64,000 nucleotides of DNA. Source: Phalacrocorax aristotelis (taxonomy: Eukaryota > Chordata > Aves > Suliformes > Phalacrocoracidae). The stretch spans positions 248,001 to 312,000 of the forward strand of contig NC_134277.1 in NCBI RefSeq assembly GCF_949628215.1, read 5' to 3'. The translations under genes were made by a program, and so were the position numbers. Below the pieces are notes generated by a model. It saw nothing but the letters and a program-made list of their open reading frames with translations. It made no database searches and was not told the origin of the DNA. This document shows, piece after piece, positions 21,340-34,600 of this stretch; position 1 is the first letter of the stretch, and every line of letters starts with the position of its first letter.

Positions 21340-21900
21340 GCTTTACTGAGGCGCGGGGGGAGCTGAAGGAGAATGAGGCCAGGGAGGGCCGGCGGCGGGG
21401 CAGCGCGGGGGCTCGGCCCCGACAGCAGCTCCCGCTCGCAGCCCCGCAGCGGCCGGGCCTGGGCCTCACCCCCACCCCCCTTTCGCCGCGCTCCCGCGGC
21501 GGGGTCACTCCCGCTGCACCACAAAATGGCGGCCTAAGGGGGAGAGGCCGGGCCCAGCCCGATACACGGCCTCGAGCAAGGCCGCCCGCCGCGCTCCAGG
21601 CCCGGCGGGGCTGCGGCGGCGGCCGCTGGCTGCAAATCATGGCGGACAACGGCCGATGGCGGCCACCCTCCTCTAACAGCCCGCCCGCGCCGCAGCGAAC
21701 CGGAAGTGCCGCCGCCTAAGCCAATCGGCACTCTCCTCAGAGAGATGACGCATAAGGACTGCGCCGGCTCTCTGCCAATAGAGCGCCTCGATGGCGCGAT
21801 GACACCATCAGGTTGCGCTGGCGCGCATGCGCGACGCGCTTCCCGGCCGGCCCGGCGTGTGGCTGGGGCGGGCGAGGTCAGGCCCGCCGGCGGCGGGAGA
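21340..21900. promoter_or_regulatory. CpG-island promoter of TBRG4
   Basis: Very CpG-rich DNA before TBRG4. It has an AAAATGGCGGC YY1-type site at 21523-21533, ACCGGAAGTG (ETS/GABP type) at 21699-21708, CCAAT at 21721-21725 and a palindromic GCGCATGCGC NRF1-type site at 21833-21842. NRF1, GABP and YY1 sites are typical of promoters of nuclear genes for mitochondrial proteins, which fits TBRG4. The first exon is probably non-coding and starts here; a splice to just before 22666 is likely but I cannot fix the donor. Confidence 0.7.
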
Positions 21901-22195
21901 GGGATAGGCTGGGCCTGGGGAGGGGACTACTCTGAGGGGGATAGGCTGGGCCTGGGGAGGGGACGACTCTGAGGGGGGTAGGCCGGGCTTGGGGGGGGGT
22001 ATGACTCTGAGGGGGGTAGGCCGAGCCTGGGGGGGACTCTGAGGGTGATAGGCCTGGCCTGGGGGTGACTTTGAGGGGGATAGGCTATGCTTGAGGGCAG
22101 TAGGCTAAGCCTAGGGGAGCTCTGAGGAGAATAGGCCTAGCTTGGGGGGGCTCTAAGGGGAAGAGCCTGGGAGGAGTGGCAGCTCTGAGGGAAGG
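21899..22195. repeat. G-rich minisatellite upstream of TBRG4 start
   Basis: About eight imperfect tandem units of roughly 30-40 bp around GGGATAGGCTGGGCCTGGGG...ACTCTGA, decaying toward the right. It lies between the promoter sites and the ATG, so probably in the first intron or 5' UTR. Confidence 0.85.
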
Positions 22196-22665
22196 AGGCA
22201 GCCCAGGGAGGAGGGTGTGGGGAAACTGGGAGCAGCTGGGGAACCAGGGCTGCACCCCTGAAGGTGTCGGTTAGGCCTCGCTGGGGCTGGTGAGAAGTTG
22301 GGTGTGCCCTGGAGTGGCTGCATGCTGCCTTGGAAAGTTGTGCTAGAGTTCAGCAGCCCCCAGAAGGGTCCAGAGGGAGGTTAGCCCCATTGAGGAAGGG
22401 CGTAGCCTCTTCCACAGCAGTACCCAGGCGGAAACTTTCACCCCCTTGATCTCGGTGTTTTGCCGATCGATTGTCAGAAAGCTTTTATTGCCTCCTCACA
22501 TCCCTTATTACAGGTCAAAACAGTCTTTTTCTCACAGTCAGCTGCCATCTCCTTTTTATTTCTGAAATTCTCCCACTCCTAAAGGGTTTCTTTTCCTTTT
22601 GAAGCATTCCTGAAATGTGGTGCTGAGCTCCAGCTGGTTCCTTCCCTGCCCCGATGCCTTCCACC

Positions 22666-25600
22666 ATGGCAGCCCGCTTGGTGCGACGCTGCTGCTGGCG
22701 GCACTTTGGTGCTTTCGTCTCTACTCCCTCAGCAGTCCCGGCTTCTCTGCTGGTGCCAGCGGGGAAGGTAGTGATGGCAAGAGCCCTGCCTCAAGCATCC
22801 TTAGCTTTATTTCATACTTCGAGCCCTTCCAGCTGGGCAGATGGATTCTCAGTCAAAGAGCAGGTGGAGGACGGCGGAAATCCGGAGCACAAAGTGATCA
22901 GGGGACTGATTGAAACAGCCACGAGTCCACAGGAACTCTTCCAGTTGAGCGAACTCCATGCTCTCAACAGCAACCAAGCCTCGCTAATAATTACTCAACT
23001 TTCCCGCCTTGCAGCGGAAAAAAACCTGGAAACGGAGAGTATTGTGCAAGATAAACGTTTCCAACACCTCATTGGCATCACGGATTCCCAGGTAAGGTCC
23101 CTTCTTGCTGCGGAAGCATTTTGGGGAAAGAATAAGAGGTGGAGATCAGAGGGTGCTCCTGGGATTTAGGCGAGTGCTTGCTTAGGGTTTGTATGTTGCC
23201 TTTCCAGGTAAAACATGAGGTTGAGGGGATCAGGAGGTGAAATTATCAGTTCTAGGCAAGATGCCTGGTTATTTCTATCCAAAAGCGCTGCTTTTTGGAC
23301 CAGAGATAAAATGTAGCAGAGAGATCATCCTTGTTAAATGCTGCCTTGCTCCTCCTCCTGTGAATTTTTAGTTTTCTCAGTAAGATAAAGATGCACCTTT
23401 GTCGGTTCGTGGCAAAGACATGTCAGACCTGCACAGCTGGACAGTGGAGAAGCCACTGGGGTGTCTGAAGGGGACCAGAGCCCAGCCGACTGCTACGGGA
23501 ATACCTGCAGCTCGTCAGCCCTGTGTTGTGGGATCACAGGATGGTTTGGGTTGGAAGGGACCTTCCAAGGCCATCCAGTCCAACCCCCTGCCATGAGCAG
23601 GGACATCTCCCACTAGATCAGGTGCTCAGAGCCCCGGCCAGCCTGGCCTTGAATGTTTCCAGGGATGGGGCATCTCACACCTCTCTGGGCAACCTGGGCC
23701 GGGGTTTCAACGCCCTCAGCGTAAAGAATTTCTTCCTTATGTTCAATCTAAATCTCCCCTCTTTTAGTTTAAAAGAATTCCCACTTGTCCTGTTACAACA
23801 GGTGTTGGAAAAAATGTCTTGTCCATCTTTCTTATAAGCCCCTTTTATATCGAAAGGCTGCAATAAGGCCTCCCCAGAGCCTTCATCTCTCTAAAGAGCA
23901 GAGTAGAAGGGGAGAATCCCCTCCCTTGACCCAGTGGTGATGCAGCCCAGGATACGGTTGGCTTTCTGGGCTGTGAGTGCACGTTGCTGTCTCACGTCCC
24001 ACTTTTCACCGGCCAGTATCCCCAAGTCCTTCTCCCCCAGGCTTTTCTCAATCCATCTCTCCCCCAGTCTGTGCTGGGGGATTACCCTGACCTGTGAACC
24101 TGCCTTTTTGGACTTGGTGAGGTTCCTGGCAGGGCTCTTGGGGTATGAGTCTTCTGCAGACACTTCATATTTCTCCTGATCTATAATCTCTGCTCACTAA
24201 AACCTGTCTAAGGATAGCAGAGAGATGGGATTTGACGAAGGGACAGAGCATCCCTGCAGCAAGTTGGCTGGCGATACCGAGGCGGGAGGAGCGGCCGATG
24301 CGCCGGCAGGCCGTGCTGCCATCCAGCGAGGGCTGGGCAGGCTGGAGAGCTGGGCCCAGGGGAGCCTCGTGGAGTTCAACCAGAGCCAGTGCGGGGTCCT
24401 GCCCCTGGGGAGGAACAGCCCCCCGCACCAGCACAGCCTGGGGGGGACCTGCTGGAGAGCGGCTCTGCTGAGAGGCCCTGGGGGTGCTGGGGGGCAGCGA
24501 GGTGACCCTGAGCCAGCACCGGGCCCTTGGGGCCAAGGGGGCCAGCGGCGCCCTGGGGTGCATGGAAAGGCGTGTGGCCAGCAGGGCGAGGGAGGTTCTC
24601 CTCCCCCTCTGCTCTGCCCCAGTGAGGCCACACCTGGGGGGCTGCGGCCAGTTCTGGGCCCCCCAGTTCCAGAAGGGCAGGGAGCTGCTGGAGCAAGGCC
24701 AGCGCAGAGCTGCCAAGGGGATCAGGGGCTGGAGCATCTCCCTTGGGAGGAAAGGCTGAGAGACCTGGGCTTGTTCAGCCTGGGGAAGAGAAGGCTGAGG
24801 GGGGATCTCATCAGTGCTTATAAATATCTGAAGGGTGGGTGTCAGGGGGATGGGGCCGAGCTCTTTTCAGCGGTGCCCAACGCCAGGCCAAGGGGCAACG
24901 GGCACAAGCTGGGACATGGGAAGTTCCCCCTGAACATGAGGACAAACCCCTTTGCTGTGCGGGTGCCAGAGCAGGGGCACAGGCTGCCCAGGGAGGCTGT
25001 GGGGTCCCTTCCCTGGAGACATTCACCCCCCGCCTGGACGCGGCCCTGTGCCCCTGCTCTGGGGGTGCCTGCTCCAGCAGGGGGTGGGACGGGGTGAGCT
25101 CCAGGGGTCCCTTCCAACCCCGCCAGTCTGGGATTCTGTGGTTTGTCCTGAGGGTGCCCTGTTAGCTCCGTTGAGCTGAAAGGCTTCCGTGCATCTGTAT
25201 TTGAAATGAAAGTATGGCTCCCGCTCATCTGTGCGGTCCTACACCATTGTCACCATGAATCATAGGGGTGCTCGTGTCCCTGGGGGCCACTTAGTGGGGA
25301 AGGGATGCCCTGGAGCTGGCAAAGCCAAGCTGAAGTGCTGGATGGGCACTATGAGAAGCAAGGCAGCATGGCCTAAGCGTAGGAAACTGCCAAGAGGGAC
25401 GTGGCTAGAGATTTTGAGATGTAAAGCAAGCCAACTCGCTGCAAACACAATTCTCTTTCTCCAAAGAGCTGTGACCGCAGCTGCGGTCGTAGATAACTGA
25501 ATGTAAGAGGCCGTTGTGTTGATGCAAAGATGCTCTGGTCCAAAGAAACTAAAAATTAATCGGCTTGCAATGTTCTTGTGTTGACGAGACAGCGATTTTG

Positions 25601-28600
25601 AGCAGTCAATGAAGCGTGGGCCAGGACAGCTTTGAGGGAAAGGGCTCTTAACAGATTGTGAGATGAATTTTGTAAGTGTGAAGGGGTGAAAGAGGTGAGG
25701 GATCAGCCAGGGAAGCAATGTGCTTCTCCTGTGACTTTCAGAGTAATCGGGGGCAAATGATGAGCTCTGCTCGCTTTCTCAGCTGCAACCCAGGTGTGAA
25801 TTTTTGGATTTTAGCAGAGCACCCTGGCAGCACTCAGGTCATTCTTGCACTCAAGGTGCTGAACTGTGCCTGAGCAGCACTTTAGGAATTTGCCGTGCTG
25901 ATGGAAGCACCGGAGTTTGGACAGGCCAGAGAGTTAAAGCCTTTGTTTGCCCAAACCCACGTGGTCCCTCCCGCCTGAAATTCAACGTCCCGCGGCGCTG
26001 CCTCGCTTGCCTCCTGCACGGTCACTCTGAGAAGCGACTCCTTGTTTCTGAAATAATCCTGTAACGTTGGGACGTTCTGTCAAGCAGGCGCTGTGCTCTG
26101 TACCGCGGCAGCTGGCACAGTGATGCCTTCTGAGGGGCCCATCGGAACCGATGTGCGAAGGATTAGGTTTGGTTTTATACAAATCAGGAGAGCTTTCAGG
26201 CTGGACTTGCCTTTTGGTGCTGCACGGCAGCAGCAGATCGTGGCTGGGGAAGCTTGGGCTGGAAATAAAGAGGCACTTGGCATTGACTGGCCGACACTGA
26301 AGGAGATGAAGGCTGGAAGACCAATTGCTGGTGGAAAACCACTAGCTCTGCCTCACATCGGGGCTGCCAGTGGGAAAGCAGCCAGCGGTGGCCAGGCAGA
26401 GGAGTTCAGCGGGACTGGGCGAGTCTGGGTGTGCCCGGCAGCTGGTGGGATTTGAGCCCAGCCTCCTTCTGGAGACACTGGAGAGAAATCAGAGCTTTTA
26501 GGGTAAGTTTCACCTGACCCAAGGTGCCGAGGCGAGTCAGAGTCCCGTGGCATTCCCCCCCGAAACCCTCAAGTTTCTGCCCCTGAATTATCAGTCTCTT
26601 GCACTGCTTTTCATTTTACCAGCCACACCACAGAGAAGCTTAAGTGCCTCCAGAGAAGGGTAAAGTCTACTTAAGTATTTCACCCATCTGGTAGTAAATC
26701 TGCATAGCTTCCTTCCCTGAGGCGGGGAGAGTTCACTGCCCGTATGGCAGCTCTATAAGTGACATGTGGTTACCTCTCGAGGCTCATCCATGCTGCTGGG
26801 ATCGGTGCGTGGCTTCGGCTTGTGGGGGATAGCTGGATGTCCTCGGACCACGGAGGACACTCTCGCCGCCTCCTCAACATTGTGCAGCTCCTTCTGTAGA
26901 GACAGGGCATTGCCTGGCATGTTGTTCAGTGCGACTGGCAGCAGAATGTTCTTGTGCTCTTTCTGGTCAACACCTTTCACTTATTTCTCTCTGCTGCCCA
27001 GATTTCTCAAGTGTGGAATAACACCGTGGTGAGCCTCCTGAAGAGCCTCTACTCCCTGGGGATGGACAGCAACAGGAGGGAGATGCAGTCAGTGGAGCAG
27101 GAGGTGCTGTGGCGGCTGCGACGCCTCACCTTCAGGCAGCTCGCCTCCCTGGCAGAGTTCTTGGTGGTCAAGCAGGGGAAGGAGAGCAAGCTGCTGAACG
27201 AAGTCATCAAGAAGCTGGAGCTGCGTTGGACAGAGCTTGAGGGCACCCGAACCGTGGTGATGCTGATGGGCAAGGTCGGGCACGTCTCCCCGGCTCTGAT
27301 GGACCGGCTGGAGGACAAGGTAGGGGCTTGGGCTGTCCCTTCCGCCTCCGTTCCCTTCGGACGGGCCACCTCCCACAGGTGACAACAGTGGAAGGGAGAG
27401 CCCCGTCCTCTTCAACCCACCCTATATGGCAATGATAATTCCGTGTGGGCTGCACTCGTCGCTGCACCAGCATAGTTTGGTGTGCGCTTACGGGCTGCTG
27501 TTTAAGCAGCTTCCCATGCACGGGGGCTTCTGAGAGGGATTTCCACCCTGAGGAGCCACATAGACAGGGAGCTTGCATTCTCCAGCCCCTTCCCAATCCA
27601 TACTGGTGCAAGTGGGTGACTCACACTGGTCTGCGCTGCTGGAAGGTGGGCTGAGCTGATGCATTTTACTTTGCGGCTGTGGCAGGCTCGCAGAGAACAT
27701 GCTCGAATTTCCTTAGCTCAGCTGGCAAGCGGTAACTTACAGAGCCAGCATAACACAGCTGCCAAAAACATCGTCCTTTGCTTCTCTGTACAAGCCAGGC
27801 TCTGAGGGGAGCTGGAACAAGGAGTGACCATACTGTCCTTGTCTTCTGGCTGCCTCTGGGCACCTGTCATCTTCATCTGTCCCTTCCAGTGCTCAGCGGG
27901 TCCCTGTGTCTGTTGCTCGCAGGAGCAGGGATGTCCTTTGGGTCTGAACCACTGCAGGTGCCCCAACGGCAGCTGCATCAAATTCAGTCCTTGTCCAGCC
28001 CATGCTGGGGACCAGCCAAACAGCTGCCACAGGAACAGCTGTAGCTTATGAGCCCCACTGTCCCTCTCCCTCAACCCTGGGGATAAATAAATGCTGTAGA
28101 CACTGGTGTGTGACAGGGCAGAGTGCTGTAGCTGCATCTGACGGGGGTTGTCAGCTTATGCGCAGCCCAAACTAATGAAGTTAAGTTAGCATCATGCAAA
28201 CGAAGCAGAAATTACAGTGGAAAGCGGTGTGCCCATCCGGCAGTGGGTGCCTTTCTTCTGTCAATCTTTGCCTGACAGCGTGTTACAGTGCCGGGGCGTG
28301 GGATGGAGTGGACACTGCGGTCCTGCCAGCTGGGGGAGGCAGAACCAGCAGCGAGGAATCACACAGAATCCCAGACTGGCAGGGGATGGAAGGGACCTGG
28401 AGCTCACCCCGTCCCACCCCCTGCTGGAGCAGGCACCCCCAGAGCAGGGGCACAGGCCCGCGTCCAGGCGGGGGGTGAATGTCTCCAGGGAAGGGACCCC
28501 ACAGCCTCTCTGGGCAGCCTGTGCCCCTGCTCGGGCACCCGCACAGGGAAGGGGTTTGTCCTCACGTTCAGGGGGAACTTCCCGTGTCCCAGCTTGTGCC

Positions 28601-31600
28601 CGTTGCCCCTTGGCCTGGCGTTGGGCACCACTGAAAAGAGCCCGGCCCCATCCCCCTGACACCCACCCTTCAGGTATTTATAGGCACTGATGAGATCCCC
28701 CCTCAGCCTTCTCTTCCCCAGGCTGAACAGACCCAGGTCCCTCAGCCTTTCCTCACAAGGGAGATGCTCCAGCCCCTGAGCACCTTGGCAGCTCTGCGCT
28801 GGCCTTGCTCCAGCAGTTCCTGAGCAACTCCTCCCAAGCCAGAGGAGATTCTGGCTGAGCTCTGCTGAGAGGACGAGGATCTGCTTCACCTCGCCCTGCT
28901 TCCACGTGAGCCGTTACCCAGCCCCTCTAGCTAAACACTCGCCAGTTCCAGTCCCCATCGCCCTTGGAGGGGCTCAGTCAGTAGCAATAGGGCGCCCCAC
29001 GCCATAGAAAGGCTGTGTCTGCACCTCGCTTTGTGCTTTCCCTTTACATCCCTGCTCAAAACATTTCTTGGCAGGCTCTGGAACTTGCTGAACAGTTCAA
29101 CCCCAATGACATCCGGAAAATAATGCTAGCTCTAGCCTACCAGAACCGGCGGTGCGTGCCTCTGCTCCGAGCCTTGTCCTACCACCTGATTCAGAAGCAC
29201 TCTGAGCTCAGCCTCAACATCCTGATGGACCTGATTTTCGCCTGTGGTAAGCAGCTCAGTTGTATTGGGACCTGCTAGACGTTACGTTTGGTAGAGCCCA
29301 GCTGATTTTGGGCACTCAAGTGGGGATTTGATGGCATTGCTACCACGGCATCAAGGCCAGGTGAAGAAGGAAGGCTGGCAGGGTATGTTAGGCTGGGCCT
29401 AGCATACCAGCTAGCGCAACTGGGTAGTACCAGCTCCGAGCCCCGGTATGCCCGGTGCCTCTTTGCCGTACGGTGTGGTCAGTGCAGCTCATGGCAGTCG
29501 TTACACCCTGATTTTCCGTCCAGTGCACAGGAAGAAGGGAACTTGCAATGAGAGCGTGCTGCAGGATGGTTGGGGTGCCAGGGAGCCCCTCTGCCCTGCA
29601 GTGTAGGCAGCTACTGAGCTAGGATCCCCAAGATGGCCCCAAATCTTCTCTCACCTCCTCCTATGACCATGGGTTTCTTGGGGAGCCCCTTCCTCTGTTT
29701 CCTCACTTGCAAAATGCAGCCCTCAGTAACAGGAGGGCTGAGTGGGAGCCCTGGGGAGAGCTGGACTTCTAACATGGGGACAGTGGCACTAAAATAGCTG
29801 ATTTCTTTCTACCCAAGACGTCCTAGTGAGAAGTTAATTAGCATTTGAGAAGCACTGGGTGCTGAGTTCATACTCCTCCGCAGGTGAGTTGCTGCAAGTA
29901 CTTGTGTGAGCGCTGGCAGGTGCTCAGGGTGCCGACAGCCACCTTGGTGATGTCCCTGGCCACAGGGTAAACCAGAGCCACCATATACTTGATGGTGACA
30001 GAACCTGGTGCAAAACACCTCTATTAACAGCAGGGTAGCACTAGTCAATAATCTGGTTTATGATACTGGGTGTCTTGGTTCTCTGGCTCCTCTTGCCATA
30101 CGTTTTTAGGTGGTCCTGCTCTCCCCTTACTCTTGGGAGCCAGTGGAGAGCCCAGGCAAACAGGGATAGAGGGAGCCAGGAGAGCTTCAGCCCTCCAGCT
30201 TAGGAGGCTCCAGCTCAGGAAGGGCAGCCGGACAGTATATACGGGCCTAGGTCATACACAGAGATCAGACCAGGTAATCCAGCAGTTCCCTGGCCTTAAA
30301 ACATCTAAAGTGGACAACTACAGCGGCTGGATGTGGTTTGGGAGCAAGACTGGCTCTCGCAGGCTCCGCCAGCGCTGTAGCCACTGCGGTTGTGATGCTC
30401 TTGGCCGGGCTGCTGGCACGCTGTGCCGACGTTTGTCTTTGCTTGTAGCTGCCGCGTCGTTGCATCAGGATGGTTTGTACCTGTCGCTGCTGCCGCAGCC
30501 GGTCTCAGACCCTGCCTGTGCCCCCCTTCATGGGGACTGTCCCATCCTGGCTGGTCCACGCTGACCTCCAGGGCTCGGTGCTGCCGGTTCTGATTGTCGC
30601 TCGCTTGTTCCTCGGCCGGCGCGAGCTTCCCGGTAGCATTAGCGAGTTGGGGGCTCTTCTGGCCAGACTAGGATCTGTAGCTGGAGACACTGGGGCTGAG
30701 ATCTGCTACCAGCACTGGCTGGAGCCATGAGTTGGCACTGGGATTGGGAACTGGTGGATGTGGCAGGACCCAGCGTAGACTTGGTCTGACCGGAAAGGAT
30801 GGGGCTGAGCCAGCTAGGGGAGGCGATACCGGTCTCCGAGCCTCCACTGCTCCTAACGAACGGCTTCGTGCTCTCCCTTGTGCCACCACCACCCATCCAG
30901 GCACGGCTCCCGTACCAGCTCCTTGTAAGTGGCTGCCGCTTTCTTTTGCTCCTTTAAGGAAAACTGAATTTCCACCAGCCCCAGGTCTTCCAGAAGATAG
31001 CCACCGACCTGCACCCCCACGTTTCCATGATGACACCCATCGAGGTGACGCGCTGCATCAGATCCTTCGCCCTCCTCAAGTGGCTCAGCCTGCCGCTGTT
31101 CGAGGCCATTGCGCAGGTGAGGAGGAGGGGGGTTGGGGGCACAGGGAAGCCCCCCACTGGCACCAGTATCTGATCCACCCCAGTGCCCAGGAGATGGGAG
31201 CAGTTTCCCCCACCTCTCCAGAGATGCTCTCTGGGATGTTGTCACTTTTTCCTACCTGGCTGGCGGCTGTGATCGAGTCTGACAGGACTCGCTGTTCATC
31301 CTCCGCTGAAGTCAGCACTGGGAATCCGTGCTGAGCTGGGGCTGGTCTCGGCTCTGTCTGAGCCTCCGCCCCCAAGTGCCAGCGCTGCTGCTCTCGCCAG
31401 GCGCCTTCCCAGCTCTGCCCCAGCTTATGCACCTGCACTTTTGCATCTGCACCAGAATATTACAGAGCTCTGCTTCCACTCACAAGCTTTCCTTTGTGCC
31501 AAGATAAAATCCCAGGAAAGCACTAAAAGATCTTTTGCTCGTGTTTTCCCATCTCACCACGGGGCTGGATGCATCCTTGGCTGATGCTTTTAGTCTTTTC

Positions 31601-34600
31601 CTGTCTGTACTCATGTAGGACAGACCTAAACCTCTGGTTTTGCTCCCTGTATCTTCCAGTACACCCTGGACAACACCAAGCAGTTGTCGGCCACCCATCT
31701 GTGCGGTATCATCCTGTCTTTTGCTCGCCTGAACTTCCAGCCTAGCGGAAGCGAGGACTTCTTCAACATGGTAGTGTTCCTCCTATCCCCCTCTTCATCA
31801 ACCTTCCTCCCTCCCCAGGCAGTGGGAAGGCTGAAGAATCTCCATCTAGTGTGTCCACCTGTGGAAGTGGGTGTTGGATGGCTCAATCCAGCCATTGGTG
31901 GGGTGGGAAGGGGGAGCCCAGAGCTCAGGCCAGGCTGAAAAAGCCGCACTGCGCTATGCAGGGCAGTGGCTGAACCAGTTAGCCCATGACTGGAGTCGCC
32001 GAAGGCTGGCTTTTCTAGCAGACACAAGCAGCGTGTGGGTGTTCACATGCCCTCCTGAACTCTGATTGCTGTAATTAACTCTTTATAACGAGGCCATAAG
32101 TGTTGATGGTTGCACACCCATTCCTGGCAGAGCTCTGTGGCTCTCCCAGCCGAGCCAAGCCCTTGGTCTGGTAGCACGGAGGCTCCGGGGAGCTGTTGAG
32201 AAGGATAGAGGCTGCCACAGGCAGACGTGCTCGCTGTCTTCCTGCCCTGGGGGGGGAGGTTGCCACATCCCGGGGTGAGGAGGCAAGACCGGCTGGAACA
32301 GCTGAGCGAAGGGGGAGCCTCCTGCGTGGTTTAGCCAGAGGCTGGCAGGTGGTGAGCGTGGGGCAGGTGCTGTCCTTGGCATCCTCCTGCCTCCCCCGGC
32401 TTGTGGAGGCAGCCAGGCTGGCCTCTGAAACGGAGGAGGAAGTCACCTTGACCTCCCTGGGGACAGATTTATGCTGACGATTGCCTGAGAGGAGCTGTGT
32501 TGTCGCTGAGCAAGCGGGCGTTTGCCGAGCACCCGGCAGAGGGAGCGCGGCCTGCCCAGTCCCCCGCTGCGATGCGCAGCTGAGAAGGAAGAGGACCCAG
32601 ATACGGGTGTTTCTAACCAGCAGGACCCTGCGTCCCACCGTGGGGCAGCCTGTCCCCCACAGCCAAGCCGTCCTGGGGAGCAGGGATAGGACAGCGAGAA
32701 GGGCGAGGGGTGGAAGTAGCATCCAGGGCTCTGGACTCCCCTTGCCAGCATTAATTGTGGTCACCATGAAGAGGGATTTTGTAGCAATTGAAAAACTACT
32801 CATTTTTGAGGCCTTGCAAAAGAGTTCTTTAGGGTTAAAAGGAGGAATCTTTGTGAGATGCAGAGGTCCAGGCTCTTGCTGAGGTTCCTGGACAGACGTC
32901 CTGACACCACTGATACCATTTCAGACCCCTCCAGCTCTGTTTATGGCAGGTTTTAGTTGCAGATCCTGAAGAGGTTATTTCCTCCAGCCCTCCATTTTCT
33001 GAATGCTGCTCTCATGGCCGGGCTGGCTGCCGCGGTGCGTTACCCCTGGCTGCTGCATTTGCTACTGGGCTCTCTGAGGAGCCCCTCCGCAGCGACGCAG
33101 CTTTCTGGGCCAGCGAACCGCAGCTCACGAGCTGCAGGGTCGCATTAGAGCGATCTTAAAATCTCCCCTCTGCAAAATAACCCAGGGGAGAAGTACTGCT
33201 GTGGAGGAGACGGCGCACATCGGGGGCACCGTGACGCCTCGGGGATCTGTCGAGCTGCCAGGCCTGCGTGTTGACCTCGGGATCGAGGCGTCAGCGGTGC
33301 TGAGCTGTTCGGTTTTGCTCTCTGCAGGTCCACCAGGAGCTCCAGAGCCAGCTGGACAGCCTGGAGCCTTACCTGCTGACGGACCTGGTGTGGTCGCTCT
33401 GCGTGCTGCAGCAGGCCAAGGCTCCCTACCTGCGGCGAGTGCTGGCACCCGACTTCCACGCTTGGATCCGAGGTGAGGTGGGCATCTCTGCCGGTGGGAC
33501 GGGGACTGAGAACCTCAGGCCTGGGGCAGGGAGTGGGGATACTGAGCCTGGTCATTGAAATTTGAGTTAATGGGTTGTAACTGTTAACCAGGAGGGAATG
33601 GATCTCACTGGGAGTGGCTCTAACAGAGCCCCCCGCAGCTCTGGGTGGGGTACCTGGGCAAGGGGAGCACAGGGCAGCAGCACCAGGGGACTTGGGCTAG
33701 TGAGAGCCACGGCCTCCAGCTCCGGCATCCCCCTCGGGCTGTGGATTTGTGCCTGTGTGCGACGGGGGAGAAGGAGAACGAGGCAGTGACGGTGAAGGGG
33801 ATCTGCTCAAGACATCCCCCTCCGTGCTGTCCTGCTCGTGCCTTCCCCGCTCATTCCCTGTGCGCTCTTCTGCCTTCCTCCTTGGGTCCTGCCCACTCTC
33901 TGCCTGCCCAGCCCAAAGCTGAACATTGTATGGCTGGAGCGGTGCCTGCAGGGTTGAACGACAGCAGGGTGAGGCATCGCCTTCAACCTTGTCGTGGAAA
34001 TCGTGTGCCTCAAGGTGCAGCTTGCTGCTCTGCTCCGGGCGCTGCCTGTGTGCTTTCCTCAAGGCCTCGAGACGAGACGGGAGGGCTTGGTGTTTCCTAA
34101 CAAAGCGGTGACTGCTGGGGAGGTGCAGCCCCGTTGGATTCAGTCCCTGCCTCAGTGGTGGGGACTGGCCAGCCGGCTGCCACCTTCCGTAGTCTGTGGG
34201 ACCCCGGGAATAAAGTCATGCCACAGGGATTGGCTCCGATGGGGCTGTTCCCCCTGATGGAGGGCCCTGTTTGGCTTGGCCAGCTCATGGTGCCTTCCTG
34301 CGAGCAGCCGGCAGCTGGAGCGAGGCCAGGGGCCCAGGCGTTGGTGATCTGTATCTCAACACCAGCAGGCAGGGACCCATCGTGGCGGGGATCGGGATGA
34401 GGAATCTCAGTCGGACAGGCTACGCAGGCTGCTGGGTGAAGAGCCGGACCCTGCGGTGGGCCGGCACTTTGGGCTTTGTCTCTAGCTCTGCTTCTCTCCT
34501 CCTGCCAGGTGATCAGTCCCTCAAGGCCCAGACCTTCTTGCTGAAGCTCATCCACATCAACACTGCTGCCAGGCTGGAAAGCCCCGACTACCAGGGACCG

